NCBI RefSeq assembly: GCF_015529805.1
Contig: NZ_CP064654.1
Span: forward strand, 124,001 to 188,000
Direction: 5' to 3'
Length of the DNA: 64,000 nt
From: Qipengyuania soli
GTDB taxonomy: Bacteria; Pseudomonadota; Alphaproteobacteria; Sphingomonadales; Sphingomonadaceae
Made by a program: the position numbers and the translations under genes. This document shows positions 17,091 to 26,868 of the stretch, piece after piece. Numbering within the stretch: position 1 is the stretch's first letter; every line of letters begins with the position of its first letter. Below the pieces are notes generated by a model. The model was not told the origin of the DNA and did not search any database. It saw only the letters and a program-made list of their open reading frames with translations.

Positions 17091-18074
17091 TTGAACGCGA
17101 AGCTGGAAGCATTCGCGGCGCTGCCGCCGTTCCTTTTTACCTGGACGACGTTTTTCGCGGCGGGGACGATCTTCTTCCTGCTGCGATTCCGCCGTCGACT
17201 GGTGCAGTGGTCGGTACGCGATCTCTTCCAGACGCTATTCCCCTTCGATCCGCTGCGCTCGAAAAGCTTTCATGCCGATCTCAAGGTCTACGTGATCCGC
17301 AAGCTGACCGATTTCATCTTCCTCGCCCCGGGCACGGCAGTCTGGGCAATGGTGGCGACAGCGACTGCCGCTGCGCTTGGCACCTGGGCGATCCTGCCGA
17401 CCGGGGCGGTGCCAGGGCTGTCCGGTATCCTCGTCGTGGCGGTGACGCTGACCTTGCTGGGAGAGTTCGTGGCATTTGGCTGGCACTATGCCGAACACAA
17501 GGTTCCCTTCATGTGGGAACTGCACAAGGTCCACCATGCAGCGGAAACGCTAAATCCCTTCACCAACCAGCGCGCACATTCGCTGGTCCTTGTCGGCAAG
17601 TATTCGCTCAAGGGGCTGGTCGGAGGCGTGCCATCCGGCCTGTTCATGCACTACTGGGGCTTCAGCCTGGTCGAGGTGCTGGCCATCGGCGCGCTGGCCA
17701 ACCAGCTGCTCACGATCTCGACGCTGGACGCCCTTCGCCATTCGGAATTTCCCGTCGGCTTCGGTCCGCTCGATCGCCTCTTCATCAGCCCGCACATGCA
17801 TCAGGTCCACCACAGCAGCCTCGAGGTGCACTGGGACCGCAATTTCGGCAGCAACCTGTCGATCTTCGACTGGATGTTCGGCACCGCCTATCGCCCACAA
17901 AAGGGCGAGGAGATCGTCTACGGCATCTATGGCCTCGATGAGCAGGAACTGGCCAAATACTACACGCTCAAGGGGACCTATATCGACCCTGTGGTGAAGA
18001 GCCTGCGCTGCATCAGGGACGCTGTCATCCCCCGGGCGAAACATCCCGAGGTACTGGCCGAACGGCTTCCCTGA
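17091..18074 (+). CDS. Sterol desaturase / fatty acid hydroxylase family protein
   Basis: A 327-residue integral membrane di-iron hydroxylase. Several hydrophobic helices surround the histidine clusters: HYAEH near residue 131, HKVHH near 145, and HQVHH with neighbouring HM near 238. These clusters bind the two irons in this family, which hydroxylates or desaturates lipids, sterols or carotenoids. The start is a TTG with a strong GGAGGGA site six bases upstream; the nearby upstream ATG is in another frame and stops at once. The 3' end overlaps the convergent propionyl-CoA synthetase gene by 50 bases. The lipid substrate cannot be named. Confidence 0.88.
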   Translation: MNAKLEAFAALPPFLFTWTTFFAAGTIFFLLRFRRRLVQWSVRDLFQTLFPFDPLRSKSFHADLKVYVIRKLTDFIFLAPGTAVWAMVATATAAALGTWAILPTGAVPGLSGILVVAVTLTLLGEFVAFGWHYAEHKVPFMWELHKVHHAAETLNPFTNQRAHSLVLVGKYSLKGLVGGVPSGLFMHYWGFSLVEVLAIGALANQLLTISTLDALRHSEFPVGFGPLDRLFISPHMHQVHHSSLEVHWDRNFGSNLSIFDWMFGTAYRPQKGEEIVYGIYGLDEQELAKYYTLKGTYIDPVVKSLRCIRDAVIPRAKHPEVLAERLP

Positions 18075-19911
18075 CCGCGTCGATCACGCTCGCGTCCTCG
18101 ATCGTCTGCGGGACGATGATCTCCGCCCCGTTGACGATGTCGCGCAGCAGGTTGCGCAGGATCTTGCCCGAGCGCGTCTTCGGCAGGCCCTCGACGAAGT
18201 AGATCGAGCGCGGGCTGGCGATTGCGCCGATGTCCCCCCGGATCGCGGCGACGAGTTCGCGATGCACCGCCTCGAGGTCGCCGCACCCGGGCCGGGTGAC
18301 GACGAAGCCGACCGCCATCTCGCCCTTGAGATCGTCGGCGGCACCGACCACGGCGCACTCCACGACCTCCGGGTGATTGGCGACAACCTCTTCCATCTGG
18401 CCGGTGGAGAGCCGGTGTCCCGCAACGTTGATGATGTCGTCGGTGCGGCCCATGATGTGGATGAAGCCGTCATCGTCGATCATCCCCGCGTCGCCGGTCG
18501 TGTAGTATCCCGGAAAGTCGGTGAAACCGGCGGCGTATCGCTCGGGATTGTTCCATAGCGAACGGAAGGCTCCGGGCGGCAGCGGCTGCTCGATCAGCAG
18601 ATTGCCGACGGTACCGGCGGGGACGTCCGATCCCGCATCGTCCTTAACCCTGAAACGATAGCCAGGCACGGCGTGTCCCGCGCTACCCGCCCTGATCTCG
18701 GTCTGGCCGAGACCGAAACAGGTCGCGATCGCGGGCCAGCCGAGTTCGGTCTGCCACCAGTGATCGATCACCGGCTTGCCCAGTTTGCCGGCTATCCAGA
18801 GCAGGGTGTCGGGATCGGCCCGCTCGCCGGCGAGGAACAGCACTTCGAGCGAGGCGAGCGAAGCATCATCGATGAATGAGCCGTCGGGATCGGAACGGCG
18901 GATCGCCCTGATCGCGGTGGGTGCGGTGAACAGCACCTTCACCCGGTGTCGGTCGATGATCCGCCAGAAGGTGCCGGCATCGGGGGTGCCCACAGGCTTG
19001 CCTTCGAACAGCACGCTCGTGCATCCGGCCAGCAGCGGACCGTAGACTATGTAGCTGTGCCCGACGACCCAGCCGATGTCCGATGCCGCCCAGTATGTGT
19101 CGCCCGGACCCACGCCATAGATATTGGCCATCGACCACGTAAGCACCGTGGCGTGCCCGCCATTGTCGCGCACGACGCCCTTGGGCGTGCCCGTAGTCCC
19201 CGAGGTATAGAGGATATACAGCGGATCGCCGGATGCGACCGGGACGCAAGGTACAGGACCGGAAGTCTCGTAGGCCGCCGACCAGTCGAGATCGCGGCCT
19301 TCTTGCAAATCGGCCTGCAGCGGCTCGCGCTGGAGGATGATCGTGGCTGCCGGTTTGTGCCGGGCGATATCCAGCGCCGCGTCGAGCAGCGGCTTGTAGG
19401 CAATAGTCCGCCCCGGCTCGAACCCGCACGAGGCGCTGAGGACCAGCTTCGGCTGGCAATCGTCGATGCGCTTGGCAAGCTCGGGCGCGGCGAACCCGCC
19501 GAAGACGACCGAATGCACCGCGCCCAGTCGTGCGCAGGCGAGCATGGCGAAGGCCGCCTCGGGCACCATCGGCATGTAGATGATCACCCGGTCACCCCTG
19601 CTCACGCCTTGCGCCGCGATCATCCCCGCCGTCCGCGCGACCCGTTCCTGCAACTCGGCGAAGGTGAAGGTCCGGGCCTGGCCGGTGATCGGGCTTTCGT
19701 AGATCAGCGCGGTATCGTTGCCATGGCCCGCCATGACATGACGGTCGACGGCATTGTGGCAGGTGTTGATTTCTCCGTCGGGAAACCAGGTGTCGCTTTG
19801 CGGGTCATGCGCCACCCGCGGAATGCGCGACCATTCGAGCGCGGCGGCGGCATCGAGCCAGAACGCTGCCGGATCGTCATGCGCCTTCGCGGCGATTTCG
19901 GGAAATCCCAT
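18025..19911 (-). CDS. prpE: Propionyl-CoA synthetase (AMP-forming)
   Basis: A 628-residue acyl-CoA synthetase of the ANL superfamily. Adenylation motifs are YTSGTTGTPKGVV, the substrate-pocket segment [17 protein letters not shown], and YYTTGDAGMIDDDGF. The C-terminal [13 protein letters not shown] carries the conserved catalytic lysine that is a target of acetylation. Overall pattern and length fit PrpE (propionate activation to propionyl-CoA) better than Acs, but acetate or short branched acids may also be used. The ATG at 19911 has an AGGAGAGGA site directly upstream. The gene is divergent from acs, and its last 50 bases overlap the hydroxylase gene. Confidence 0.85.
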   Translation of the reverse strand: MGFPEIAAKAHDDPAAFWLDAAAALEWSRIPRVAHDPQSDTWFPDGEINTCHNAVDRHVMAGHGNDTALIYESPITGQARTFTFAELQERVARTAGMIAAQGVSRGDRVIIYMPMVPEAAFAMLACARLGAVHSVVFGGFAAPELAKRIDDCQPKLVLSASCGFEPGRTIAYKPLLDAALDIARHKPAATIILQREPLQADLQEGRDLDWSAAYETSGPVPCVPVASGDPLYILYTSGTTGTPKGVVRDNGGHATVLTWSMANIYGVGPGDTYWAASDIGWVVGHSYIVYGPLLAGCTSVLFEGKPVGTPDAGTFWRIIDRHRVKVLFTAPTAIRAIRRSDPDGSFIDDASLASLEVLFLAGERADPDTLLWIAGKLGKPVIDHWWQTELGWPAIATCFGLGQTEIRAGSAGHAVPGYRFRVKDDAGSDVPAGTVGNLLIEQPLPPGAFRSLWNNPERYAAGFTDFPGYYTTGDAGMIDDDGFIHIMGRTDDIINVAGHRLSTGQMEEVVANHPEVVECAVVGAADDLKGEMAVGFVVTRPGCGDLEAVHRELVAAIRGDIGAIASPRSIYFVEGLPKTRSGKILRNLLRDIVNGAEIIVPQTIEDASVIDAVREAVRPVPRDVSPGG

Positions 19912-20130
19912 GTCCTCTCCTGCTCTTGCGCGGCATGGTACGCGCAGCCATGCTTGTCGCAAGCCCCATCCATCGGGACCCGTGCAATCACCCTTGCGAT
20001 GATGCGCGGGCTTCGGAATAAACCGGGGCGGTCGACTATGGGACTAAGGTCGTAACGCGCGGCTGGGCCGGATTGGCTAGGTACGCGGGCGAAGGGTCGG
20101 GCAACGACCGACGAGGCAGGAGGGCCAGGA
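19912..20130. promoter_or_regulatory. Divergent prpE-acs control region
   Basis: The 219-base gap between the two acyl-CoA synthetase genes should carry both promoters. A small hairpin (GGTCG, loop GGCAA, CGACC) at 20095-20109 lies in the leader of acs, just before its GCAGGAGGGCCAGGA ribosome-binding region. No clear operator was recognised. Confidence 0.35.
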
Positions 20131-22080
<1,950 letters not shown>

Positions 22081-22143
22081 CGCCGAGAGCCTGCAGCGGT
22101 TTCGGCCTCAGCCAGCCGGCAGGGGTACTAGCGCGGGTCCGGA

Positions 22144-22234
22144 TGGCGGAGCGGGAGGGATTCGAACCCTCGATACGGGGTTACCGTATACACACTTTCC
22201 AGGCGTGCGCCTTCGACCACTCGGCCACCGCTCC
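22144..22234 (-). tRNA. tRNA-Ser(GGA)
   Basis: A 91-base class II tRNA with an encoded CCA end. The acceptor arms GGAGCGG and CCGCTCC pair perfectly. The anticodon loop contains CTGGAAA with anticodon GGA. A long variable arm follows (ATACGG with CCGTAT), as expected for serine. The T-loop is GGTTCGAATCC. It reads UCC and UCU serine codons. Confidence 0.95.
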
Positions 22235-22374
22235 GCATCCTCGACTGCTCTGCCGCTTCGACTGATCGAGCATGGCAGCGCCGCAAGGGAGCCGCGCCTC
22301 TAGCGGCGACCGGTGGGTTTCGCAAGCCGAAGCAGGCAGACCATATTTCCCTTTGCGAATTTGGTGATACAACC

Positions 22375-22503
22375 ATGGCTGTGGCGGTGCTGCGCGGATA
22401 TGCATTCCCTGCGAACACCGTCTCGAAGCCCCTTTCCGCCCCACAAAACGCGCGGGAAGGGGCTTTTGTTTGCGCGCGAGGCGTGACAGGTATCGCGGCA
22501 TGA
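22375..22503 (+). CDS. Possible 42-codon leader frame before the cyclophilin gene
   Basis: ATG at 22375 opens a frame whose TGA overlaps the ATG of the next gene (ATGA at 22500-22503). It spans the whole terminator hairpin. The peptide begins MAVAVLRGYAFPANTVSKPL and has no obvious run of one regulatory amino acid. There is no good ribosome-binding site. It may be a leader peptide that controls folding of the hairpin, or simply an open frame over a small RNA. Confidence 0.25.
   Translation: MAVAVLRGYAFPANTVSKPLSAPQNAREGAFVCARGVTGIAA
22426..22471 (+). terminator. Strong Rho-independent terminator or attenuator before the cyclophilin gene
   Basis: A 14-base stem (AAGCCCCTTTCCGC with GCGGGAAGGGGCTT, one T-G wobble) closes a 12-base loop and runs into TTTTGTTT on the plus strand. 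In the other direction there is no T-run, so it acts on plus-strand transcripts. It stops only 29 bases before the cyclophilin ATG. Either it ends a short RNA beginning in the gap, or it attenuates the cyclophilin gene. A frame of 42 codons (22375-22503) runs through it and ends with TGA overlapping the cyclophilin ATG. Confidence 0.75.
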
Positions 22504-23591
22504 GGAAGCCCCTGATTTCGCTCGCCGCGCTGTGTGCGCTGACTGTTCCCGCCATTGCTCAGGACGAACCGCAGGGCGCTCCGTCGCCTAACGAGATTGT
22601 TGCCGGGGCCAAGGCCGAGGAGTGGATCGCGATCCCGGCGGAAGACCTGCTGGTCATGACGCTCGCCCCGGACGCTGCGGGCAAGGAGCGCAAGGTCGTC
22701 ATCCAGTTGATGCCCGCGCCGTTCTCGCAAGGCTGGGTAGAGAACATCCGCACGCTCGCACGCGCCAAGTGGTACGACAACATCACCGTCAACCGCGTGC
22801 AGGACAATTACGTCGTCCAGTGGGGCGACCTCAACTACGACAACCCCGAGGCGAAAGGTGAACCCAAGCTGTTGCCTCCGGGACTGCCGACGGTTGATGA
22901 AAGCGATTATTCGGTCGATGGCAACGCGATCGGTCTGGCCGTGAAGCTTGCCGATACGCGGCGCGACCTGGCGCTGGAAACCGGTAGCGCCTTGGCGGGA
23001 ACCGACACCACGACCGCCATCATCATCGCCAACGGGCTCATCGATTCCTACGCTCAGGCCGCCCTTTTCCATGCGGGCTGGCCCTTGGCGTCGAATGCGG
23101 GAAGTGCGGCCGAAGGAGAACCGGCAAAGGTCTGGCCCGTCCACTGTTACGGCATGGTAGGCGTGGGACGAAACCTGTCGCCCGACACCGGCTCGGGAGC
23201 CGAGCTCTACACGGTAATCGGACAGGCCCCGCGCCATCTCGACCGCAATATCGCGCTCGTCGGCCGGATTATCGAGGGGATGGAGCACCTCTCCTCGCTG
23301 CCGCGCGGACATGGCGACCTCGGATTCTACTCCGACGAGGAAGCTGACAAGCGCACCCCGATCCTGACCGTGCGCGTCGCCAGCGACCTGCCTGAAGCCG
23401 ACCCGGCCTCAAGCAGCGAAGCGGTAGGCCAACAAACACGCCCGCACTTCGAATATCTCTCTACCGAAGGCGAGACCTTCGCCCGCTATGCCGATGCGCG
23501 CGCCAACCGGCGCGATCCGTTCTTCATTGTGCCTGCGGGCGGGGCGGACATCTGCAACATCCCGGTTCCGGTGCGCCGCGCCGCGAAGTGA
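22500..23591 (+). CDS. Cyclophilin-type peptidyl-prolyl cis-trans isomerase, periplasmic
   Basis: A 363-residue protein with a Sec signal peptide (cleavage near residue 21, PAIA then QD) and a cyclophilin-like domain. It contains the recognisable YDNITVNRVQDNYVVQWGDL stretch of bacterial cyclophilins and a later segment on GQAPRHLDRNIALVGRIIEGM. The family catalyses proline isomerisation during folding. The domain carries a long central insertion of about 80 residues compared with a minimal cyclophilin. The ATG at 22500 follows a weak AGG; the frame extends upstream without a better start. The stop overlaps the GTG of the next gene. Expression may be controlled by the hairpin at 22426-22471. 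Confidence 0.87.
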   Translation: MRKPLISLAALCALTVPAIAQDEPQGAPSPNEIVAGAKAEEWIAIPAEDLLVMTLAPDAAGKERKVVIQLMPAPFSQGWVENIRTLARAKWYDNITVNRVQDNYVVQWGDLNYDNPEAKGEPKLLPPGLPTVDESDYSVDGNAIGLAVKLADTRRDLALETGSALAGTDTTTAIIIANGLIDSYAQAALFHAGWPLASNAGSAAEGEPAKVWPVHCYGMVGVGRNLSPDTGSGAELYTVIGQAPRHLDRNIALVGRIIEGMEHLSSLPRGHGDLGFYSDEEADKRTPILTVRVASDLPEADPASSSEAVGQQTRPHFEYLSTEGETFARYADARANRRDPFFIVPAGGADICNIPVPVRRAAK

Positions 23592-23902
23592 GCGACGAGG
23601 TCGCCTTTGCCGCCGAGATCACGCGCTGGCAGGGCGAGAAGGCGGTCTACCACGTCATCACCATCGGCGGTGACGGGGCCGAGGCGATCACCATGCACGA
23701 ACGCCTGCGCCGCCTCGAATTCGGGGCGCGGCGCGGGTTCGGTTCGGTCAAGGTGATGGCCGTGATCGGCGACACGCGATGGAAGACCTCGGTATTCCCG
23801 TCAAAGACCGGCGAATGGTGGCTGCTCGTGGGCAGGAAGGTCCTGAAAGCCGAAGACCTCGTCGCGGGTGATACGGCGAAAGTCGAACTGGAACTGCTCT
23901 GA
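23588..23902 (+). CDS. DUF1905 domain protein
   Basis: A 104-residue protein matching the small DUF1905 beta-rich domain. It opens FAAEITRWQGEKAVYHVITI and contains GFGSVKVMAVIGDTRWKTSV and the FPSKTGEWWLLVGRKVLKAE segment typical of this family. The function is unknown. No signal peptide is present, so it is cytoplasmic. The GTG start overlaps the cyclophilin stop (GTGA), and its stop overlaps the next ATG by one base, so the three genes are probably co-translated. Confidence 0.85.
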   Translation: MSDEVAFAAEITRWQGEKAVYHVITIGGDGAEAITMHERLRRLEFGARRGFGSVKVMAVIGDTRWKTSVFPSKTGEWWLLVGRKVLKAEDLVAGDTAKVELELL

Positions 23903-24348
23903 TGGCAGGCCAGCACCACAAGCGTCTGGCATGGGTAACGGCCGGCGGCCTGTCCCTGGCATTTGTGCTTGCCATCGGAGGAATAGTGATGCCCCCGGGA
24001 GAGACCCTGTGGCACCTCGTCGCTGCTCCGAAGGAAGATGGGAGCTGGCGTTTCGTTACCATCGACGGGGTCGACGTCGGTGCAGAGCGCTATTCGATCG
24101 GTATCCGCTGGGGCGAAGTCGTCGGGTATTACGACGGATGCAATTCCTGCGGCATCGGCGGTGATGATGAGCGGCGCGGCATCTATCACGCGCGCACCTG
24201 CACCCTAGCTGCCTGTGTGGAGCGGCCCCACGACCGGCTATTCCGAAGATTCCTTGTCCGGGATCTGGCGATGGAGCCGCAGGGGGATCGTCTCATCCTG
24301 TCGGTGGCCGGCCATCGGGCAGTGCTGGTCCGCCAGCCCCAGACCTAG
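23902..24348 (+). CDS. Membrane-anchored small protein, META/HslJ-like
   Basis: A 148-residue protein with an N-terminal membrane anchor or uncleaved signal (about residues 11-30, VTAGGLSLAFVLAIGGIVM). The rest resembles a META-type domain: WRFVTIDGVDVG leads into a segment VVGYYDGCNSCGIGG that recalls the F-x-G-C-N motif of HslJ-like proteins. It has four to five cysteines, which suggests disulfides in the periplasm. The final third (RLILSVAGHRAVLVRQ) fits the last strand. Function is unknown. It ends four bases past the stop of the convergent VOC gene. Confidence 0.6.
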   Translation: MAGQHHKRLAWVTAGGLSLAFVLAIGGIVMPPGETLWHLVAAPKEDGSWRFVTIDGVDVGAERYSIGIRWGEVVGYYDGCNSCGIGGDDERRGIYHARTCTLAACVERPHDRLFRRFLVRDLAMEPQGDRLILSVAGHRAVLVRQPQT

Positions 24349-24710
24349 ACCCGCTGCATCAGTTCGATGCGGTTGCCGAAGGGGTCGGCGATGTCGCCGC
24401 GCAGGTAGCCGTCGAGCTTCTTGCCCGGCTTGAAGCCGATGCCGGCCAGTTCCAGCCTGGCCACCAGCGCGCGCAGGTCGCGCACCAGTAACGCCGGATG
24501 GGCGCGCCGTGCGGGCAGGAAACCGTCCTCGACCCCGCAGTGTATCGTGACCCCGTCGCCTTCGAACCAGCAGCCGCCGTTGACCGCGAGGTGCGCGGGC
24601 TTGGCGACTTCGGTCAGCCCCATGATCTCTTCCCAGAACAGCCGCGCATGGGTTTCGCCGCCATGCGGCATGGCAAGCTGGACGTGGTCGATACCGGTGA
24701 GGTGGCTCAT
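24345..24710 (-). CDS. VOC family (glyoxalase/bleomycin resistance/dioxygenase) protein
   Basis: A 121-residue single-domain vicinal-oxygen-chelate protein. It opens with the family pattern IDHVQLAMPHGGE and ends with the typical DPFGNRIELMQ strand, whose Glu is the usual metal ligand. An intermediate H in TIHCGVEDG may be another ligand. The ATG at 24710 overlaps the stop of the (p)ppGpp synthetase gene (ATGA), so it is co-translated with it. Substrate is unknown. Confidence 0.85.
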   Translation of the reverse strand: MSHLTGIDHVQLAMPHGGETHARLFWEEIMGLTEVAKPAHLAVNGGCWFEGDGVTIHCGVEDGFLPARRAHPALLVRDLRALVARLELAGIGFKPGKKLDGYLRGDIADPFGNRIELMQRV

Positions 24711-26797
24711 ACGCGCTCCGCCTGGGCGACCGAATCGCTGGCGCGCAATGCGCTGAGGATGCGGGTGAGGTGGGGAAGGTCCTGCACCTCGAGATCGACC
24801 TCGTAGGTGTGGAAGGGATGGTCGAGCTGGGTCTGTTCCAGCGTGGTCACGTTGGCATGGTTCTGCGCGAAGATGCCGGCCATTTCGGCGAGCGTGCCGG
24901 GGCGGTCGTAGAGCGTGACGCGCATGCGGCCCACGGCACCGCGCGACTGCTTGCCCCACGACAGGTCGAGCCAGTCGGTATCGATGCCGCTCGCCAGCTG
25001 ATGGCAGTCGATCGCGTGGACCTCCACCCCTTCGCCCGGCTTGCGGATGCCGACGATGCGGTCGCCCGGGACCGGGTGGCAGCACTGGGCAAGCTGGAAG
25101 CCGACGCCGGCGGTCAGCCCGCGGATCGACAATGCCTTGCCGCTGCGGGTCCAGTCGGGCTCGTCCTCGAGCTCGGCGGTGCAGCCGGGAACCAGCGCCT
25201 CCATCACCGCGCGGTCGGTGATCTTGGCCGATCCGATGGCGTAGTAGAGATCTTCCTCCTCCTCCATCTCCAGCCGCTTGATCGCCTCGCGCGTGGCCTT
25301 GCGGCCGATCTTTGCCGGGACGCGCAGGGCGATCTCGTCGAACAGCTTCTTGCCGATCTCGGCCACTTCGGCGCGTTCCTTGAGGCGCACCGCGCGACGG
25401 ATGGCGGCACGCGCCTTGCCGGTGACGACGAAGCCCAGCCAGCTCATCTGCGGCTCGGCCTTGTCGCTCTTGATGATCTCGACCACGTCGCCGTTCGAGA
25501 GCTGGGTGCGCAGCGGCATGTGCCGCCCGTTGATCTTCGCGCCCACGGTCTGCGCGCCGAGATCCGTGTGGACCGCGAAGGCGAAATCGACCGGGGTCGA
25601 ACCCTTGGGCAGCTGGTGCAGCGCGCCCTTGGGAGTGAAGGCGAAGATGCGGTCCTGGTAGATGGCGAGGCGGGTGTGCTCGAGCAGTTCCTCGGCATCG
25701 TGGCTCGCATCGACGATCTCGATAAGGTCGCGCAGCCAGCCGACCTGCCCGTCGGGCTTGTCGCCCTGCTTGTAGGCCCAGTGCGCGGCGAAGCCGAATT
25801 CGTTGAGCTTGTGCATCTCGCGCGTGCGGATCTGCACCTCCACGCGCATCGACTTGCCGTAGATCAGCGAGGTGTGGAGCGAGCGATAGCCGTTGGTCTT
25901 CGGCGTCGAGATGTAGTCCTTGAACTTGCCCGGCAGGAACTGCCACGTCGTGTGCAGCACGCCCATGGCCCGGTAGCAGTCGGCCACGTCCTCGGTGATG
26001 ACGCGAAAGGCCATGATGTCGGTCACCTGTTCGAAGCTGACATGGCGTTCGGCCATCTTGCGCCAGATCGAATAGGGGTGCTTCTCGCGCCCCGAGACCT
26101 CGGTCGTGATCCCCGCTTCGAGCAGGGCATGCTTCATGTCGAGCGCGATGGCATCGACCTGCCCGCCGTCCTCGCTGCGGATCTGGTCGAGCCGTTGGGT
26201 GATGGTCCGGAAGGCCTCGGGCTCGAGCTGCTCGAAGGCGAGCATCTGCATCTCGCGCATGTATTCGTACATGCCCACGCGCTCGGCCAGCGGGGCGTAG
26301 ATATCCATGGTCTCGCGCGCGATGCGCTGGCGCTTCTCCGGGTTCTTGATGAAGTGGAGCGTGCGCATGTTGTGCAGGCGGTCGCCGAGCTTGACCAGCA
26401 GGACGCGGATGTCCTCGCTCATGGCGAGGAGGAACTTCCTGAGGTTCTCGGCCGCGCGCTCGTTCTCGGGCATCTGCTCGATCTTGGAAAGCTTGGTGAC
26501 CCCGTCGACCAGGCGCGCCACGTCCTCGCCGAAATTGTTCTCGATGTCCTCGATCGTCGCCAGCGTGTCCTCCACCGTGTCGTGGAGCAGCGCGGTCATG
26601 ATCGTTTCCTGATCGAGCTTGAGGTCGGTCATCAGGCCCGCCACCTCGACCGGGTGGCTGAAATAGGGGTCGCCCGAGGCGCGTGTCTGCGTGCCGTGCT
26701 TCTGCACCGTATAGACATAGGCGCGGTTGAGCAGCGCCTCGTCGGCGTCGGGGTCGTATTCCTTGACCCGTTCTACAAGTTCGTACTGGCGCAGCAT
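24707..26797 (-). CDS. Bifunctional (p)ppGpp synthetase/hydrolase (RelA/SpoT homologue)
   Basis: A 696-residue RSH enzyme of the stringent response. The N-terminal HD hydrolase domain has its metal ligands in HPVEV (His48) and LLHDTVEDT (His72, Asp73). The synthetase domain has TDIMAFRV and STPKTNGYRSLHTS. The basic KFKD motif in place of the acidic EXDD of RelA fits a bifunctional enzyme. TGS (about residues 390-450) and ACT (last 75 residues, RPGTLAEMAGIFA) domains follow. It appears to be the only such gene in the window, as is usual in alphaproteobacteria. The ribosome-binding site is weak. A 16-codon frame ending inside the gene start is visible upstream but is not supported further. Confidence 0.95.
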   Translation of the reverse strand: MLRQYELVERVKEYDPDADEALLNRAYVYTVQKHGTQTRASGDPYFSHPVEVAGLMTDLKLDQETIMTALLHDTVEDTLATIEDIENNFGEDVARLVDGVTKLSKIEQMPENERAAENLRKFLLAMSEDIRVLLVKLGDRLHNMRTLHFIKNPEKRQRIARETMDIYAPLAERVGMYEYMREMQMLAFEQLEPEAFRTITQRLDQIRSEDGGQVDAIALDMKHALLEAGITTEVSGREKHPYSIWRKMAERHVSFEQVTDIMAFRVITEDVADCYRAMGVLHTTWQFLPGKFKDYISTPKTNGYRSLHTSLIYGKSMRVEVQIRTREMHKLNEFGFAAHWAYKQGDKPDGQVGWLRDLIEIVDASHDAEELLEHTRLAIYQDRIFAFTPKGALHQLPKGSTPVDFAFAVHTDLGAQTVGAKINGRHMPLRTQLSNGDVVEIIKSDKAEPQMSWLGFVVTGKARAAIRRAVRLKERAEVAEIGKKLFDEIALRVPAKIGRKATREAIKRLEMEEEEDLYYAIGSAKITDRAVMEALVPGCTAELEDEPDWTRSGKALSIRGLTAGVGFQLAQCCHPVPGDRIVGIRKPGEGVEVHAIDCHQLASGIDTDWLDLSWGKQSRGAVGRMRVTLYDRPGTLAEMAGIFAQNHANVTTLEQTQLDHPFHTYEVDLEVQDLPHLTRILSALRASDSVAQAERV

Positions 26798-26868
26798 GCT
26801 GGAGCCACGATGTGCGGATTCATGTGCCTATTGCAACGCAAAAAACCTGCGTGTCGTGATCGGTTTGT

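Noticed and set aside
19783-19911. Extension of the prpE frame to 19962
   Set aside because: The extra 17 residues are Arg-rich and not family-like; AGGAGAGGA lies directly before the ATG at 19911.
26798-26868. T6 run and small dyad (ACGCA and TGCGT) between the beta-galactosidase and RSH genes
   Set aside because: The T-run lies inside the loop, not after the stem, so it is not a terminator.
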